A DNA stretch of 64,000 nucleotides from Salinicola tamaricis. Lineage in GTDB: Bacteria; Pseudomonadota; Gammaproteobacteria; Pseudomonadales; Halomonadaceae. A model generated the notes under the pieces. That model was not told where the DNA came from. It made no database searches and saw only the letters and a list, made by a program, of their open reading frames with translations. A program made the translations under genes and the position numbers. Positions 52,841 through 61,102 of this stretch are shown here, one piece after another (the stretch's first letter is position 1; the number at the start of each line of letters is the position of its first letter). The stretch is from contig NZ_CP023559.1 of NCBI RefSeq assembly GCF_003006155.1, positions 558,001 to 622,000 of the forward strand, written 5' to 3'.

Positions 52841-54331
52841 GCACCGCCCCCGGCTGGCTGCGCGGCGACAGCCCCGGCCTCACCCTCGCCCGGCGCTCGC
52901 TGGCGCTGGTGGCACTATGCCTGCTGCTGCTGCCGCTGGCCGACCTCGAGGTCACCGCCGCCGACCCTTGGGCGGAGCTGTGGCGCATGGTCCGCGGCCT
53001 GGCCTGGCCCGACTGGCTGGCCCTGGAGAACCCGCTCCACGCCATCGCGCTCACCGTCAGCGTGGCGCTGTGGGGTACCTTCCTCGGTGCGCTGCGGATT
53101 CCCGCTGGCGCTGCTGTTTCCGCGTTCGCGCACGCTGCGCGCGCTGTGTGCCTTCGTCCGCGCGATCCACGAACTGTTCTGGGCGCTGCTGTTCCTGCAG
53201 GTATTCGGGCTCTCGGCGGTCACCGCACTGGCCGCGCTGGCGATCCCCTATGCTGGGATCTTCGCCAAGGTCTATGCCGAGATCCTCGAACTGACCCCGC
53301 GCGCGCCCTCAGCCGCCCTGCCTACCGGCGTCGACCGCCTGTCACGCTTCATCTATGCCGAACTGCCGCTGGTGTGGGAGCGCCTGGCGAGCTACACCCG
53401 CTACCGTTTCGAATGCGCCATGCGCGCCAGCGTGCTGCTCGGCTTCGTCGGCCTGCCGACGCTGGGCTTCTACCTCGAGAGCGCCTTCCGCGAGGGCCGC
53501 TTCGGCGAAGCCGGCGCGCTGCTGTGGATCTTCTATCTGCTGATCGCGACGCTGCACTGGTGGGGGCATCGCCGTCTGTTGCCGCTGCTGCTGGTCGCCG
53601 GGCTCTACTGGCTCGGGCCCTGGCCCCAGATCGACGGCGCGCTGCTGTGGCGCTTCGTCAGCCACGACCTGTGGCCGGCCCCGCTACTCGCCGGCGACCT
53701 GACGGGGCTGGTGGCCTGGGTGCGCGACATGCCGGACCTGCTGCCGGCGATCGGCAACACCCTGCTGCTGGCACTGATGGGGATGGTGGGGAGTCTGGTG
53801 CTGGCGCTGCTGCTGTGGCCGCTGGCCAGCCGCCATTTCGGCAACCGCGCCAGCCGCGGGCTGGGCCGGCTGGCGCTGGTAATGGTGCGCTCGACCCCGG
53901 AGCTGATGCTGGCATTCGTCTTACTGCTACTGCTGGGGCCATCGATGCTGCCGGCGTGGCTGGCACTGGCGCTGCACAACGGCGCGCTGATCGCCTTCCT
54001 GGTGGCACGCCACGCCGACGGCCTCACGCCGGGCATGCCCGGGCTGCCGGCGTCAGGGCGCTACGCCTATGAGCTGCTGCCGCGGCTCTACCCCAATCTG
54101 CTGGCACTGCTCTGCTACCGCGCCGAAGTGATCCTGCGCGAGACCGCACTGCTGGGCATGCTCGGCGTCGCTACGCTGGGGTTCTACATCGACTCCAGCT
54201 TCGAATACCTGATGTTCGATCAGGCACTCTTTCTGCTGCTGATCACCGCCGGGCTGAATATCGCGGTCGACGCCGCCGCCCGCCGCTTCCGCCCACGCGA
54301 GGTGCCGGTCGACGATCCGTGCAGTCGGTGA
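52837..54331 (+). CDS. Two-domain ABC permease (PhnE-PhnE fusion), one frameshift
   Basis: Inner-membrane permease of about 498 aa, twice the size of a normal PhnE. Two homologous permease halves are visible, each with the cytoplasmic loop that contacts the ATPase: YAELPLVWERLASYTRYRFE followed by RASVLLGFVGLPTLGFYLES in the first, and YELLPRLYPNLLALLCYRAE followed by RETALLGMLGVATLGFYIDS in the second. One base change near 53097 breaks the frame between FLGALR and LALLFPRSRTLRALCAFVRA. The fused arrangement gives both permease domains in one chain, instead of a homodimer or two genes. It overlaps the ATPase stop as ATGA. Confidence 0.85.
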
Positions 54332-54364
54332 AACAGAGCAAGTACTGCACAACTGTCTGCTCAT

Positions 54365-54396
54365 AAAAAATAATGCCCAGCGAGAAGCCGGGCATT
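54365..54396 (-). terminator. Rho-independent terminator of the small minus-strand unit
   Basis: On the minus strand AATGCCCGG / CTGGGCATT forms a 9-bp stem with one mismatch, followed by ATTTTTT. It stands 27 bp after the stop of the 27-codon frame and faces the end of the permease gene. Confidence 0.75.
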
Positions 54397-54422
54397 CAAA
54401 AGAACCTATCGGGTCGAACCAT

Positions 54423-54506
54423 CTACTCGACGACATCGCAACGTGCCGTCCTGCCGCGCTTCCCTGCGGCGGCACGCCATCCTTGGCGTGGGCGCGTCCT
54501 GCGCAT
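54423..54506 (-). CDS. Possible 27-aa peptide in a compact transcription unit
   Basis: ATG 54506 follows an AGGAAG site 6 bases upstream and opens MRRTRPRQGWRAAAGKRGRT plus seven residues, very basic (9 Arg/Lys of 27). A sigma-70 promoter lies 34-63 bp upstream and a good terminator just downstream. The RQGWRAAAGKRG pattern recalls the Gly-rich basic start of ribosome modulation factor, but the chain lacks the rest of that protein; an indel could have cut it short. It may instead be a small RNA with a spurious frame. Confidence 0.4.
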   Translation of the reverse strand: MRRTRPRQGWRAAAGKRGRTARCDVVE

Positions 54507-54539
54507 GAGATCTTCCTGATCTCTAAGTTTACCTAAGCG

Positions 54540-54569
54540 ATGATAGCACCGCGTAAAATCCTTGTACAA
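54540..54569 (-). promoter_or_regulatory. Sigma-70 promoter of the small unit
   Basis: On the minus strand TTGTAC (54564-54569) and TATCAT (54540-54545) are separated by 18 bp, a near-consensus pair standing out in an AT-richer patch. Confidence 0.6.
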
Positions 54570-54745
54570 CATTTTCACACTCGGGTTGGCAAGCGTCATC
54601 GGCATGCGTAGGCTTGGCGGATCGCAGCTACCGCTAATTTAAGGTTATCTGTCGACCATGCAGCCGGCCATCGCAGCGGGTGCCGTGGCGGAGAGGCAAA
54701 GGGGTGGTTGGGTTGGCGGCGTGTCGGACCGGCGCCACCCGTTAG

Positions 54746-54972
54746 GGAAGCGCTGAATAAATCGGCGAGCGGGATGAAGCGCAAGGCGCACGGAACGCAG
54801 ACTCGAAGCAACGCGTAGAGAACGCCCGCAGGGCGGCCCGTCAGGGCAAGTTGCCGAAGGCAACGCGTCACGCAAGACATAACATGGGGTTAGGCGAGTC
54901 TTCGACCGGGCTGGCGCACCAGCACCGCGCAACGCAGCGATTCACCCGCGCAGGCATTTATGCAGTGCTTCC
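54746..54972. repeat. MITE-like element with 17-bp terminal inverted repeats (227 bp)
   Basis: Ends GGAAGCGCTGAATAAAT and ATTTATGCAGTGCTTCC match at 15 of 17 positions as inverted repeats. No open reading frame makes sense inside. Next to the ends it carries CGGCGAGCG and GCGCAGGCATTT, which also occur in repeat copy A at 41425, so the two types are probably related. It fills most of the 716-bp gap (54507-55222) before the polyene-like cluster; the remaining bases to 55222 hold no gene. Confidence 0.75.
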
Positions 54973-55222
54973 TTGGTTAACTCAGATCAAGTCGGCGCGC
55001 GACGACTGGGGGTAGGCTTGCCAGGCCCGTGGAATCGTCCTTCCCGGGCGCGCCGGGTCCAGGCCCGGCGCTTTACGCCCCGCTTGACCCCCGCACGCTG
55101 CGCAAATGCATAAACCTTGCACGGAGCCTGACGCATTTTCCGTTATGATGCGTCGATCCGTGACACGGATGTAACACTCGTTTTCACGCTCGTTTTTACG
55201 ACCAGGACTGTCGATACCGCGC

Positions 55223-55912
55223 ATGACGGAGCTATTCGTTGAGGAGTGGCGAGGCTGGACCCCGCACCGCGATGCCGCCGGCGAGGCGCGCCTGGATACC
55301 AGCGCCAAGCCCGCCGGCACGGCAATTCCGTCGATGCTGCGCCGCCGCCTCAATCTGATCGGCCGCGCCGTATGCGATATGCTGATCGCGCTCGACCCGG
55401 CCGCCAAGCTGGACGTGCTGCACGCTTCGCGCCACGGCGACGGCGAGCGCACGCTGGAGATGCTCTACGCCATTGATGCCGGTGAGCCTTTGTCGCCGGC
55501 ACGCTTCGGCCTGTCGGTGCACAACGCCATCATCGGTGTCTACTCGATCGCCAGCGGTAATCGCCGCAGCCAGCAGGCGGTGGCCGCCAGCGGCGCGGAG
55601 TGGGCGGCACTGATGGCCGAGGCGCAGGGATACCTCAGCGACGGTACCGAACGCCTGCTGGTGGTGTTCGGCGACCAGCCGGTACCGGCACGCTTCGCCG
55701 ACTTCGCCCCGCATACGCCAGCGGCGGCGGTGGCCCTGGTGCTGAGCACCACGCCCGCGCCGGGGACGCGCCGCCTCGCGGTCTCGGCAGCGCCCGAGGC
55801 CGACGGCGAGGCGCTGCAGCCGCTCGACGTGATCGACTGGCTGATGCAGCGACGCGGGCCGCTGAGCTGCCCGCTCGCCGGGCGCACCTGGACACTCGCG
55901 CCGGACGCCTGA
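55223..55912 (+). CDS. Beta-ketoacyl synthase chain-length-factor-like protein (ApeC type)
   Basis: 229 aa matching the short ketosynthase-like family (Ketoacyl-synt_2) found at one end of aryl polyene clusters. The signature region LSPARFGLSVHNAIIGVYSI, with ASGNRRSQQAVAASGAEW, is clear. It lacks the full thiolase fold and the catalytic Cys-His-His set, so it should serve as a partner of a true ketosynthase that limits chain length or stability. That ketosynthase is not in this window. Only a weak ribosome site is seen before the ATG. It is the first gene of the cluster; 172 bp without a gene follow, where related clusters often carry an acyltransferase. Confidence 0.82.
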   Translation: MTELFVEEWRGWTPHRDAAGEARLDTSAKPAGTAIPSMLRRRLNLIGRAVCDMLIALDPAAKLDVLHASRHGDGERTLEMLYAIDAGEPLSPARFGLSVHNAIIGVYSIASGNRRSQQAVAASGAEWAALMAEAQGYLSDGTERLLVVFGDQPVPARFADFAPHTPAAAVALVLSTTPAPGTRRLAVSAAPEADGEALQPLDVIDWLMQRRGPLSCPLAGRTWTLAPDA

Positions 55913-56084
55913 CAGCGCCCGGCGCTGTCGTTGAGCATTGAGAGTTGATGAGCAGTATTGCGCGTCGCCACGCCCCGACGCGCACAGGCCGGCGTAGAAC
56001 CGGCCGCAGGGCGTGGCTGCACGCCATGCGCAGCCACGTGAAGATGATGGTGGCAAGGACACTGGTGACAAGGAAAGCAAGACC

Positions 56085-56351
56085 ATGACCACGACAGCGC
56101 TGGAACACGAACTCAAAGAGATGATCATCGAGACCCTGGAACTCGAGGACGTCACCCCCGCGGATATCGATCCCGACGAGCCGCTGTTCGTCGAGGGGCT
56201 AGGGCTCGATTCGATCGATGCCCTGGAGCTCGGCCTGGCGCTACAGAAGCGCTACGGTATTACCCTGGAGTCGGATGCCGAGTCGTCACGTCAGCACTTC
56301 GCCAACCTGAGGAGCCTGGCCGCGCTGGTCGAAGCTCGCCGCGTCAGCTGA
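56085..56351 (+). CDS. Acyl carrier protein
   Basis: 88-aa carrier protein with the phosphopantetheine attachment motif GLGLDSIDALELGLAL (Ser near residue 46) in the usual acidic four-helix setting (IIETLELEDVTPADIDPDEP). It would carry the growing polyene chain. The ATG at 56085 has an AAGGAAAG site; the longer frame start at 56013 is unlikely. Only one carrier gene is found here, whereas many aryl polyene clusters have two in tandem. Confidence 0.92.
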   Translation: MTTTALEHELKEMIIETLELEDVTPADIDPDEPLFVEGLGLDSIDALELGLALQKRYGITLESDAESSRQHFANLRSLAALVEARRVS

Positions 56352-56355
56352 GGCG

Positions 56356-56948
56356 TTGGCCGTGATCTCCCCTCCCGCGGCCGCACCGGGCCGCAGCGCC
56401 TGCTCTGGTGCCTGGTGGCACTGCTCGGTCTGGTCTGGCCCTTCGTGGTTCACGCCCTGCTGCCGCGCCTCGGTGCCTGGCCGCTGCTGCTGGCGCTCGC
56501 CGCCCTGGCGTGGTGGCGTCTGCCCGCCGCCCATCGCCACTGGGGCCTGGCCCTGCTGCCGCTGCTGGCGCTTTTGTTGTTAACCGGTAGCGCCGAGCTG
56601 GGTCTGCGGCTGTGGCCGTTCGCGCTCAATCTGGCGCTGTTGATGCTGTTCGCCCACGGGCTGCGCCATCCGCCACCGCTGATCGAGCGCCTGGCGCGAC
56701 GCCAGGAACCGAACCTGCCGCCCCATGCGGTTCGCTATACCCGCCGAGTGACTCAGGCCTGGTGCGTGTTCTTCGCCGTCAATGGGGCACTGGCCCTGGC
56801 CACCGCACTCTACGCCGACATGACTCTGTGGACCTGGTACAACGGCGGCATCGCCTATGCACTGATGCTGGCGATGTTCGCTGGTGAATGGGTCATCCGC
56901 CAGCGGGTCAAGAAGCGCCACGCCGAGGAGCCACATGCGTCACCTTGA
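56356..56948 (+). CDS. COG4648-type membrane protein of polyene cluster, start frameshifted
   Basis: Integral membrane protein of about 197 aa with at least four helices (LVALLGLVWPFVVHALLP; WPLLLALAALAWWRLPAA; FALNLALLMLFAHGL; AWCVFFAVNGALALATALYA). The loop RRQEPNLPPHAVRYTRRVTQ, AWCVFFAVNG and YNGGIAYALM are hallmarks of the membrane protein family (COG4648) present in aryl polyene clusters; its function is unknown. No proper start exists in the main frame: TTG/GTG at 56356/56362 open AVISPPAAAPG in another frame, so an indel near 56390 is likely. Internal GTG 56415 is the alternative. It ends 14 bp inside the next gene. Confidence 0.78.
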
Positions 56949-58665
56949 ACTCCAGGCGCGCCCCTGGCGCGAACGCGACGCCGATGCCTGTATTGCCTGG
57001 CGCCCACCCACCGATAGCGCCGCCGGCTGGGTCAGCGTGAGCGCCTGGCGCCAGCGTATTGGCGCCTGGCAGGCGCTGCTGGCGCGTCACACCGACGCCC
57101 GCGGCGCCTGGCTGCTGTTCGACTCCGACCCGCTGGAGTTCAGCGCCGCGCTGGTGGCGATCTGGGAGCGCGGCGAGCAGGCGATCCTGCCCGCCGATGA
57201 TCAGCCCGCCACCCTGGCCGCGCTGCGTGACTCGGGCCAGCCGCTGGGCACGCTGGCCGGCGGACTGCGCGCCGGCGCCGATCGCGACCCGGCGTGGTCG
57301 AACCGGCCGCTGCCGGCAGTGGCGGTGACCCTGTATACCTCGGGCTCCACCGGCGAGCCGCAGCGCCTCGACAAGCGCTTCGCCCAGCTCGATGCCGAAC
57401 TCGCCACCCAACGGGCGCTATGGCCCTACACCGAAGACCTGGTGATCGCTCAGGTCAGCCACCAGCACATCTACGGGCTGCTGTTCCTGATCCTGCGGCC
57501 GCTGGCCGAAGGGGTGCCCTTCGCCACCCGCCCCTGCCCTTACCCGGAGACCTTGCATGCCTGGCTCGCTGCCTGCGCCGGGGCCCGGCTGCAGGCAGCG
57601 CTGGTCAGCGCGCCGCCGGCGCTCTCCAGGCTGCCCGCCACCCTCGACTGGCCCACGGTGCGTCACGCCCAGGGGCGCATCTACAGCTCCGGGGCCCCGC
57701 TTTCGCGGGCGGCCAGCGATCTCGCCCAGGCGCTGCTGGGCAGCCCGGTGCATGAGGTCTACGGCAGCTCCGAGACCGGCGGTATCGCCTGGCGCGTGCA
57801 GCAGCAGGGCGAGAGCTGGCGCACCTTCCCCGGGCTCACCATCCGGAGCGATGCCGAACAACGCCTGTGGCTGCGCTCGCCGCACCTGGCCGACCCGCAG
57901 AGCTGGCAGCGCCAGGCCGACCGTATCGTCCTCGACCCGGACGGCGGCTTTCGCCTGCTCGGGCGCGCCGATCGTATCGTCAAGATCGGCGGCAAGCGTC
58001 TCTCGCTCACCGCCATGGACCGCGCCCTGGGCGAGCTCGAGGGCGTGCGCCGGGCCCAGACCGTGACTCTGAACCGGCGCGAGCTGCGGCTGGGGGCGAT
58101 CGTCGAGCTCGACCCGGCCCATGTCCCCCACGACCACGCCAGCCACCGCGCCACCGTCAAGCGCCTGCGCCGCGATCTGGCGCGCCGTTTCGAGACGCCG
58201 GCCCTGCCGCGCTACTGGCGCTTCGTCGAGACCTGGCCGACCAACGCTCAGGGCAAGCTCTCTGCCACGCTGCGCGAGCGCCTGTTCGCCGACCTCGACG
58301 ACCGCCGCGCGCCGCGCTGGCTGGGCGAACGCGCCGTGGCAGATGGCATCGAGGTGACGCTGGAAGTCCCCGAACACTGCCGCTATGTCGATGGCCACTT
58401 CGACGCTCAGCCGGTGGTACCCGGCGTCACCCTGGTCCACTGGGCAATGCAGCTGGCGCGGCGCCTGTTCGCGCTGGAGGCCGACTTCGCCGGGCTCGAG
58501 CGGCTGCGTTTCCCCCAGCCGCTGCTGCCGGGAGACCGCTTCCGCCTGACGCTGTCCCGTGGGAGAGTCAAGGCGCGTGAGAGCCTGATGATCACCTGCG
58601 AGAGCGCCCGCGGCCAGCACGCCAGCGGCCGCCTGATGCTGACGGAGAGTCACGATGTCGCGTGA
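56935..58665 (+). CDS. AMP-ligase fused to hotdog dehydratase (ApeH-ApeI type)
   Basis: 576 aa in two domains. Residues 1-440 or so are an acyl-AMP ligase: AVTLYTSGSTGEPQRLDKRF (P-loop-like motif), HEVYGSSETGGIAWR, and LLGRADRIVKIGGKRLSLTA near the C-terminal subdomain, with the adenylation Lys in TNAQGKLS. Residues 460-576 form a FabZ/ApeI-like hotdog domain (HCRYVDGHFDAQPVVPGVTL with the catalytic His). The ligase would load the aryl starter on the carrier protein and the hotdog part would dehydrate beta-hydroxyacyl intermediates. In many clusters these are separate genes. The ATG 56935 follows GAGGAG and overlaps the membrane-protein gene by 14 bp. Confidence 0.88.
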   Translation: MRHLELQARPWRERDADACIAWRPPTDSAAGWVSVSAWRQRIGAWQALLARHTDARGAWLLFDSDPLEFSAALVAIWERGEQAILPADDQPATLAALRDSGQPLGTLAGGLRAGADRDPAWSNRPLPAVAVTLYTSGSTGEPQRLDKRFAQLDAELATQRALWPYTEDLVIAQVSHQHIYGLLFLILRPLAEGVPFATRPCPYPETLHAWLAACAGARLQAALVSAPPALSRLPATLDWPTVRHAQGRIYSSGAPLSRAASDLAQALLGSPVHEVYGSSETGGIAWRVQQQGESWRTFPGLTIRSDAEQRLWLRSPHLADPQSWQRQADRIVLDPDGGFRLLGRADRIVKIGGKRLSLTAMDRALGELEGVRRAQTVTLNRRELRLGAIVELDPAHVPHDHASHRATVKRLRRDLARRFETPALPRYWRFVETWPTNAQGKLSATLRERLFADLDDRRAPRWLGERAVADGIEVTLEVPEHCRYVDGHFDAQPVVPGVTLVHWAMQLARRLFALEADFAGLERLRFPQPLLPGDRFRLTLSRGRVKARESLMITCESARGQHASGRLMLTESHDVA

Positions 58666-59419
58666 GACGCCCGCCACGCCGGCACGGGTCGGCGTGCTGA
58701 TTCCGGTCTACAACCACGCCGGCGCGATCGGAGAGACCTTCGCCCGCCTCCAGGCGCTGGGGCTGCCGATCATCCTGGTCGACGACGGCAGCGACGCCGA
58801 GTGCGCTGCGCGGCTCGACGAGCTGGCACGGGCCGAGCAGACCACCCTGGTGCGCCTGCCGCACAATCGTGGCAAGGGCGCCGCAGTACGCGCCGGGCTG
58901 GCCCATGCCCAGACGCTGGGGTTCACCCATGCCTTGCAGGTGGATGCCGACGGCCAGCACGAAGCCGCCGACCTGCCGCCCTTCGTCGCCGGTCTCGACG
59001 CCGCCGACGAAACCCTGCGCATCGGCTATCCGCGCTTCGACGACAGCGTGCCCAAGCACCGCTTCTATTCGCGCTATCTCACCCATGTCCTGGTATGGCT
59101 GGCGACCCTGTCGCTGACGCTGCGCGACACCATGTGCGGGGTCAAGCTCTACCCGGTCGCCGCGGTCAACCGCCTGGTCGCACGCCACCCCTGCGGCGAC
59201 CGCATGCAGTTCGACAGCGAGCTGCCGGTGCGCTGGTACTGGCAGGGCGGCCGGGTCGAGAATCTACCGGTACGGGTCAGCTATCCGCTGGACGGCGTCT
59301 CCCACTTCGCCCTGTGGCGCGACAATCTGCTGCTCGCCGGCATGCACACGCGCCTGCTGCTGGGCATGCTGATCCGCCTGCCCATTCTGCTTCGCCGCCG
59401 CCTGGGAGTGCCCTCATGA
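58655..59419 (+). CDS. Family 2 glycosyltransferase
   Basis: 254 aa. GT2 motifs: VGVLIPVYNHAGAIGETFAR, the nucleotide-binding VDDGSD, NRGKGAAVRAGLAHA, and the DxD-like VDADGQHEAADLP. Toward the C-terminus are hydrophobic stretches (THVLVWLATLSLTL; LLLGMLIRLPILL) that suggest membrane association. The start overlaps the ligase-dehydratase stop by 11 bp and the stop overlaps the acyltransferase as ATGA. In aryl polyene clusters such a gene, together with the next acyltransferase, probably attaches the polyene to a glycolipid. Confidence 0.88.
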   Translation: MSRETPATPARVGVLIPVYNHAGAIGETFARLQALGLPIILVDDGSDAECAARLDELARAEQTTLVRLPHNRGKGAAVRAGLAHAQTLGFTHALQVDADGQHEAADLPPFVAGLDAADETLRIGYPRFDDSVPKHRFYSRYLTHVLVWLATLSLTLRDTMCGVKLYPVAAVNRLVARHPCGDRMQFDSELPVRWYWQGGRVENLPVRVSYPLDGVSHFALWRDNLLLAGMHTRLLLGMLIRLPILLRRRLGVPS

Positions 59420-60474
59420 CCCCCGCCAGCAGCAATCCCAACCACTGGTCGCGGATTCGCGAGTCTGGCAGCGCCGCCGGCGTGCGCACCATGGTGTGGA
59501 TTCGTCGCCACCTCGGCCGGCTACCGTTCCAGTTCATGCTGACCCTGGTGATCGGCTACTTCTATGTCGCCCACGGCCTGCACCGGCGCGCCTCGCACAC
59601 CTATCTGGTCAGGCTGTGGCGCCATCTCCACGGGGCCCCACCCAAGCGGCTCACCTGGCTCAGCCTGCGCCACTTTCGCAGCTTCGGGCAGAGCCTGATG
59701 GACAAGATCGACGCCTGGAGCGGTATTCCGCCCCGGGTCGAATTCGCCGAGGGGGCGCGCCAGCGCTTTCTCGATGCGGTCTCCAGCGGCCGCGGCGGGG
59801 TGATGTTCGTCTCCCACGTCGGCAATATGGAGATCTGCACCGCGATGAGCGATATGCGCGAGGACTTCCGCGCCACCCTGCTGATGCATACCCGTAACGC
59901 CCAGCAGTTCGACGCCGTGCTGGCGCGTTCGACCCATCGCGAGAATCCCCCCGAGATCATCGAGGTCAGCGAGATCACACCCTCGACGGCGATGCAGCTC
60001 GGCCAGCGCATCGCAGAGGGTGGCTTCGTGGTGATCGCTGCCGACCGGGTGCCGATCAGCGATAGCGGCCGCGCGCGCACGCTGTCCTTTCTCGGCCATC
60101 CGGCGCGCTTCCCCGAGGGGCCGTTCTGGCTCGCCAGCCTGCTGCGCTGCCCGGTCTATACCATCGGCTGCTTTCGCCATCGCGACGGCTACCGGGTCGA
60201 GTTCGACACCTTCGACGACACCCAGCGCCTCGGCCGGCGCCAGCGCGACGCCTGGATCGGCGACGCCATGCAGCGCTACGTCGCCTGGCTCACGCGCCAG
60301 TGTGCGAACACCCCGCTGCAGTGGTTCAACTTCTTCCCGTTCTGGCTCGACTGTGCCGACGCGCAGCCGGAGGCCACGGATCACAATGCCACCACTACGG
60401 CCACCACTACGGCCACCACCACGGCCACCACCACGGCCACCGCCACTCAGGCCGATGACGCCCCGCGCGACTGA
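59416..60474 (+). CDS. Lysophospholipid-type acyltransferase with C-terminal Thr-Ala repeat
   Basis: 352-aa acyltransferase of the HtrB/LpxL style. A membrane-near N-terminus (PFQFMLTLVIGYFYVAHGLH) precedes VMFVSHVGNMEICTAMSD, with an SHVGNxE motif in place of the usual HxxxxE, and PEGPFWLASLLRCPVYTIGC and QWFNFFPFWLD as further hallmarks. The last 30 residues are an odd low-complexity tail of repeated Thr-Thr-Ala-Thr units coded by a 12-bp tandem repeat. The enzyme probably transfers an acyl or polyene chain to a lipid anchor together with the upstream glycosyltransferase. Confidence 0.85.
   Translation: MTPASSNPNHWSRIRESGSAAGVRTMVWIRRHLGRLPFQFMLTLVIGYFYVAHGLHRRASHTYLVRLWRHLHGAPPKRLTWLSLRHFRSFGQSLMDKIDAWSGIPPRVEFAEGARQRFLDAVSSGRGGVMFVSHVGNMEICTAMSDMREDFRATLLMHTRNAQQFDAVLARSTHRENPPEIIEVSEITPSTAMQLGQRIAEGGFVVIAADRVPISDSGRARTLSFLGHPARFPEGPFWLASLLRCPVYTIGCFRHRDGYRVEFDTFDDTQRLGRRQRDAWIGDAMQRYVAWLTRQCANTPLQWFNFFPFWLDCADAQPEATDHNATTTATTTATTTATTTATATQADDAPRD
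60388..60435 (+). repeat. 12-bp coding tandem repeat in the acyltransferase gene
   Basis: Four copies of GCCACCACTACG/GCCACCACCACG in exact 12-bp steps (60388, 60400, 60412, 60424) with a worn fifth copy. Being a multiple of three, changes in copy number would lengthen or shorten the protein tail without a frameshift. Confidence 0.9.
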
Positions 60475-60511
60475 CCCCGCACCCGCCACCGCTTGCCGAA
60501 GGAGTGCCCCC

Positions 60512-61102
60512 ATGCCTCAGCCAGATCTCGCCCACCGCGCGCACCGCCTGCTCTCGCTGCTGCTCGCCTGTCTATGTCTGGCCGCGCCACTCAGCGCCTA
60601 CGCCTTCGATCTCGCCACGCTGCAGCAGCGCCTGGCGCAGACACCGTCGCTGGCCGGCAAGTTCACCCAGCAGCGCCGGCTGGCGGATCTCGGCACGAGT
60701 CTGGATAGCAGTGGCAACTTCCGCTTCGTGCGCGGCCAGCGCGTGGTGTGGCAGCTCGAACGTCCGGTGGAGGAGCGTATCGAGCTGACCCCGGAGGCGA
60801 TCGTCAACGGCAGTGGCGACCGCACCCCGCCCGGCGGCGAGCAGGTCGCGCGGCTGTTCCTGCAGCTGCTCGAGGGCGACTGGCAGGCGCTGGCCTCGCG
60901 CTTCGAGATCGCCCTCGCCGGCGATGCCGAGGCGTGGCAGGTGACACTGACGCCCAAGGCCAAGGCGCTGCGCGAGCGGATCTCGAGCATCGCCCTGGAT
61001 GGCGGGCGCTACATCGATCATCTGACCCTGCGCACACCCGGCGGTGACACCCTGGCGGTGCGCCTGTATGACCAGCACCCGCTGTCCGGCGACGCGCCAT
61101 GA
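60512..61102 (+). CDS. LolA-like outer-membrane lipid carrier (ApeL type)
   Basis: Periplasmic protein of 196 aa with a signal peptide ending APLSAYAFD. The LolA fold is suggested by LQQRLAQTPSLAGKFTQQRR and SSGNFRFVRGQRVVWQLERP. In aryl polyene clusters such LolA-like proteins are thought to carry the product or its lipid anchor to the outer membrane. The ATG at 60512 has an AAGGAG site, and the frame start at 60302 upstream is a shadow. Stop and the next start overlap as ATGA, tying it to the MMPL exporter. Confidence 0.87.
   Translation: MPQPDLAHRAHRLLSLLLACLCLAAPLSAYAFDLATLQQRLAQTPSLAGKFTQQRRLADLGTSLDSSGNFRFVRGQRVVWQLERPVEERIELTPEAIVNGSGDRTPPGGEQVARLFLQLLEGDWQALASRFEIALAGDAEAWQVTLTPKAKALRERISSIALDGGRYIDHLTLRTPGGDTLAVRLYDQHPLSGDAP

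Noticed and set aside
52154..54331. Phosphonate degradation locus
   Set aside because: Only PhnC/D/E-like transport genes are present; no C-P lyase or phosphonatase genes occur, and the binding protein is not diagnostic for phosphonate.
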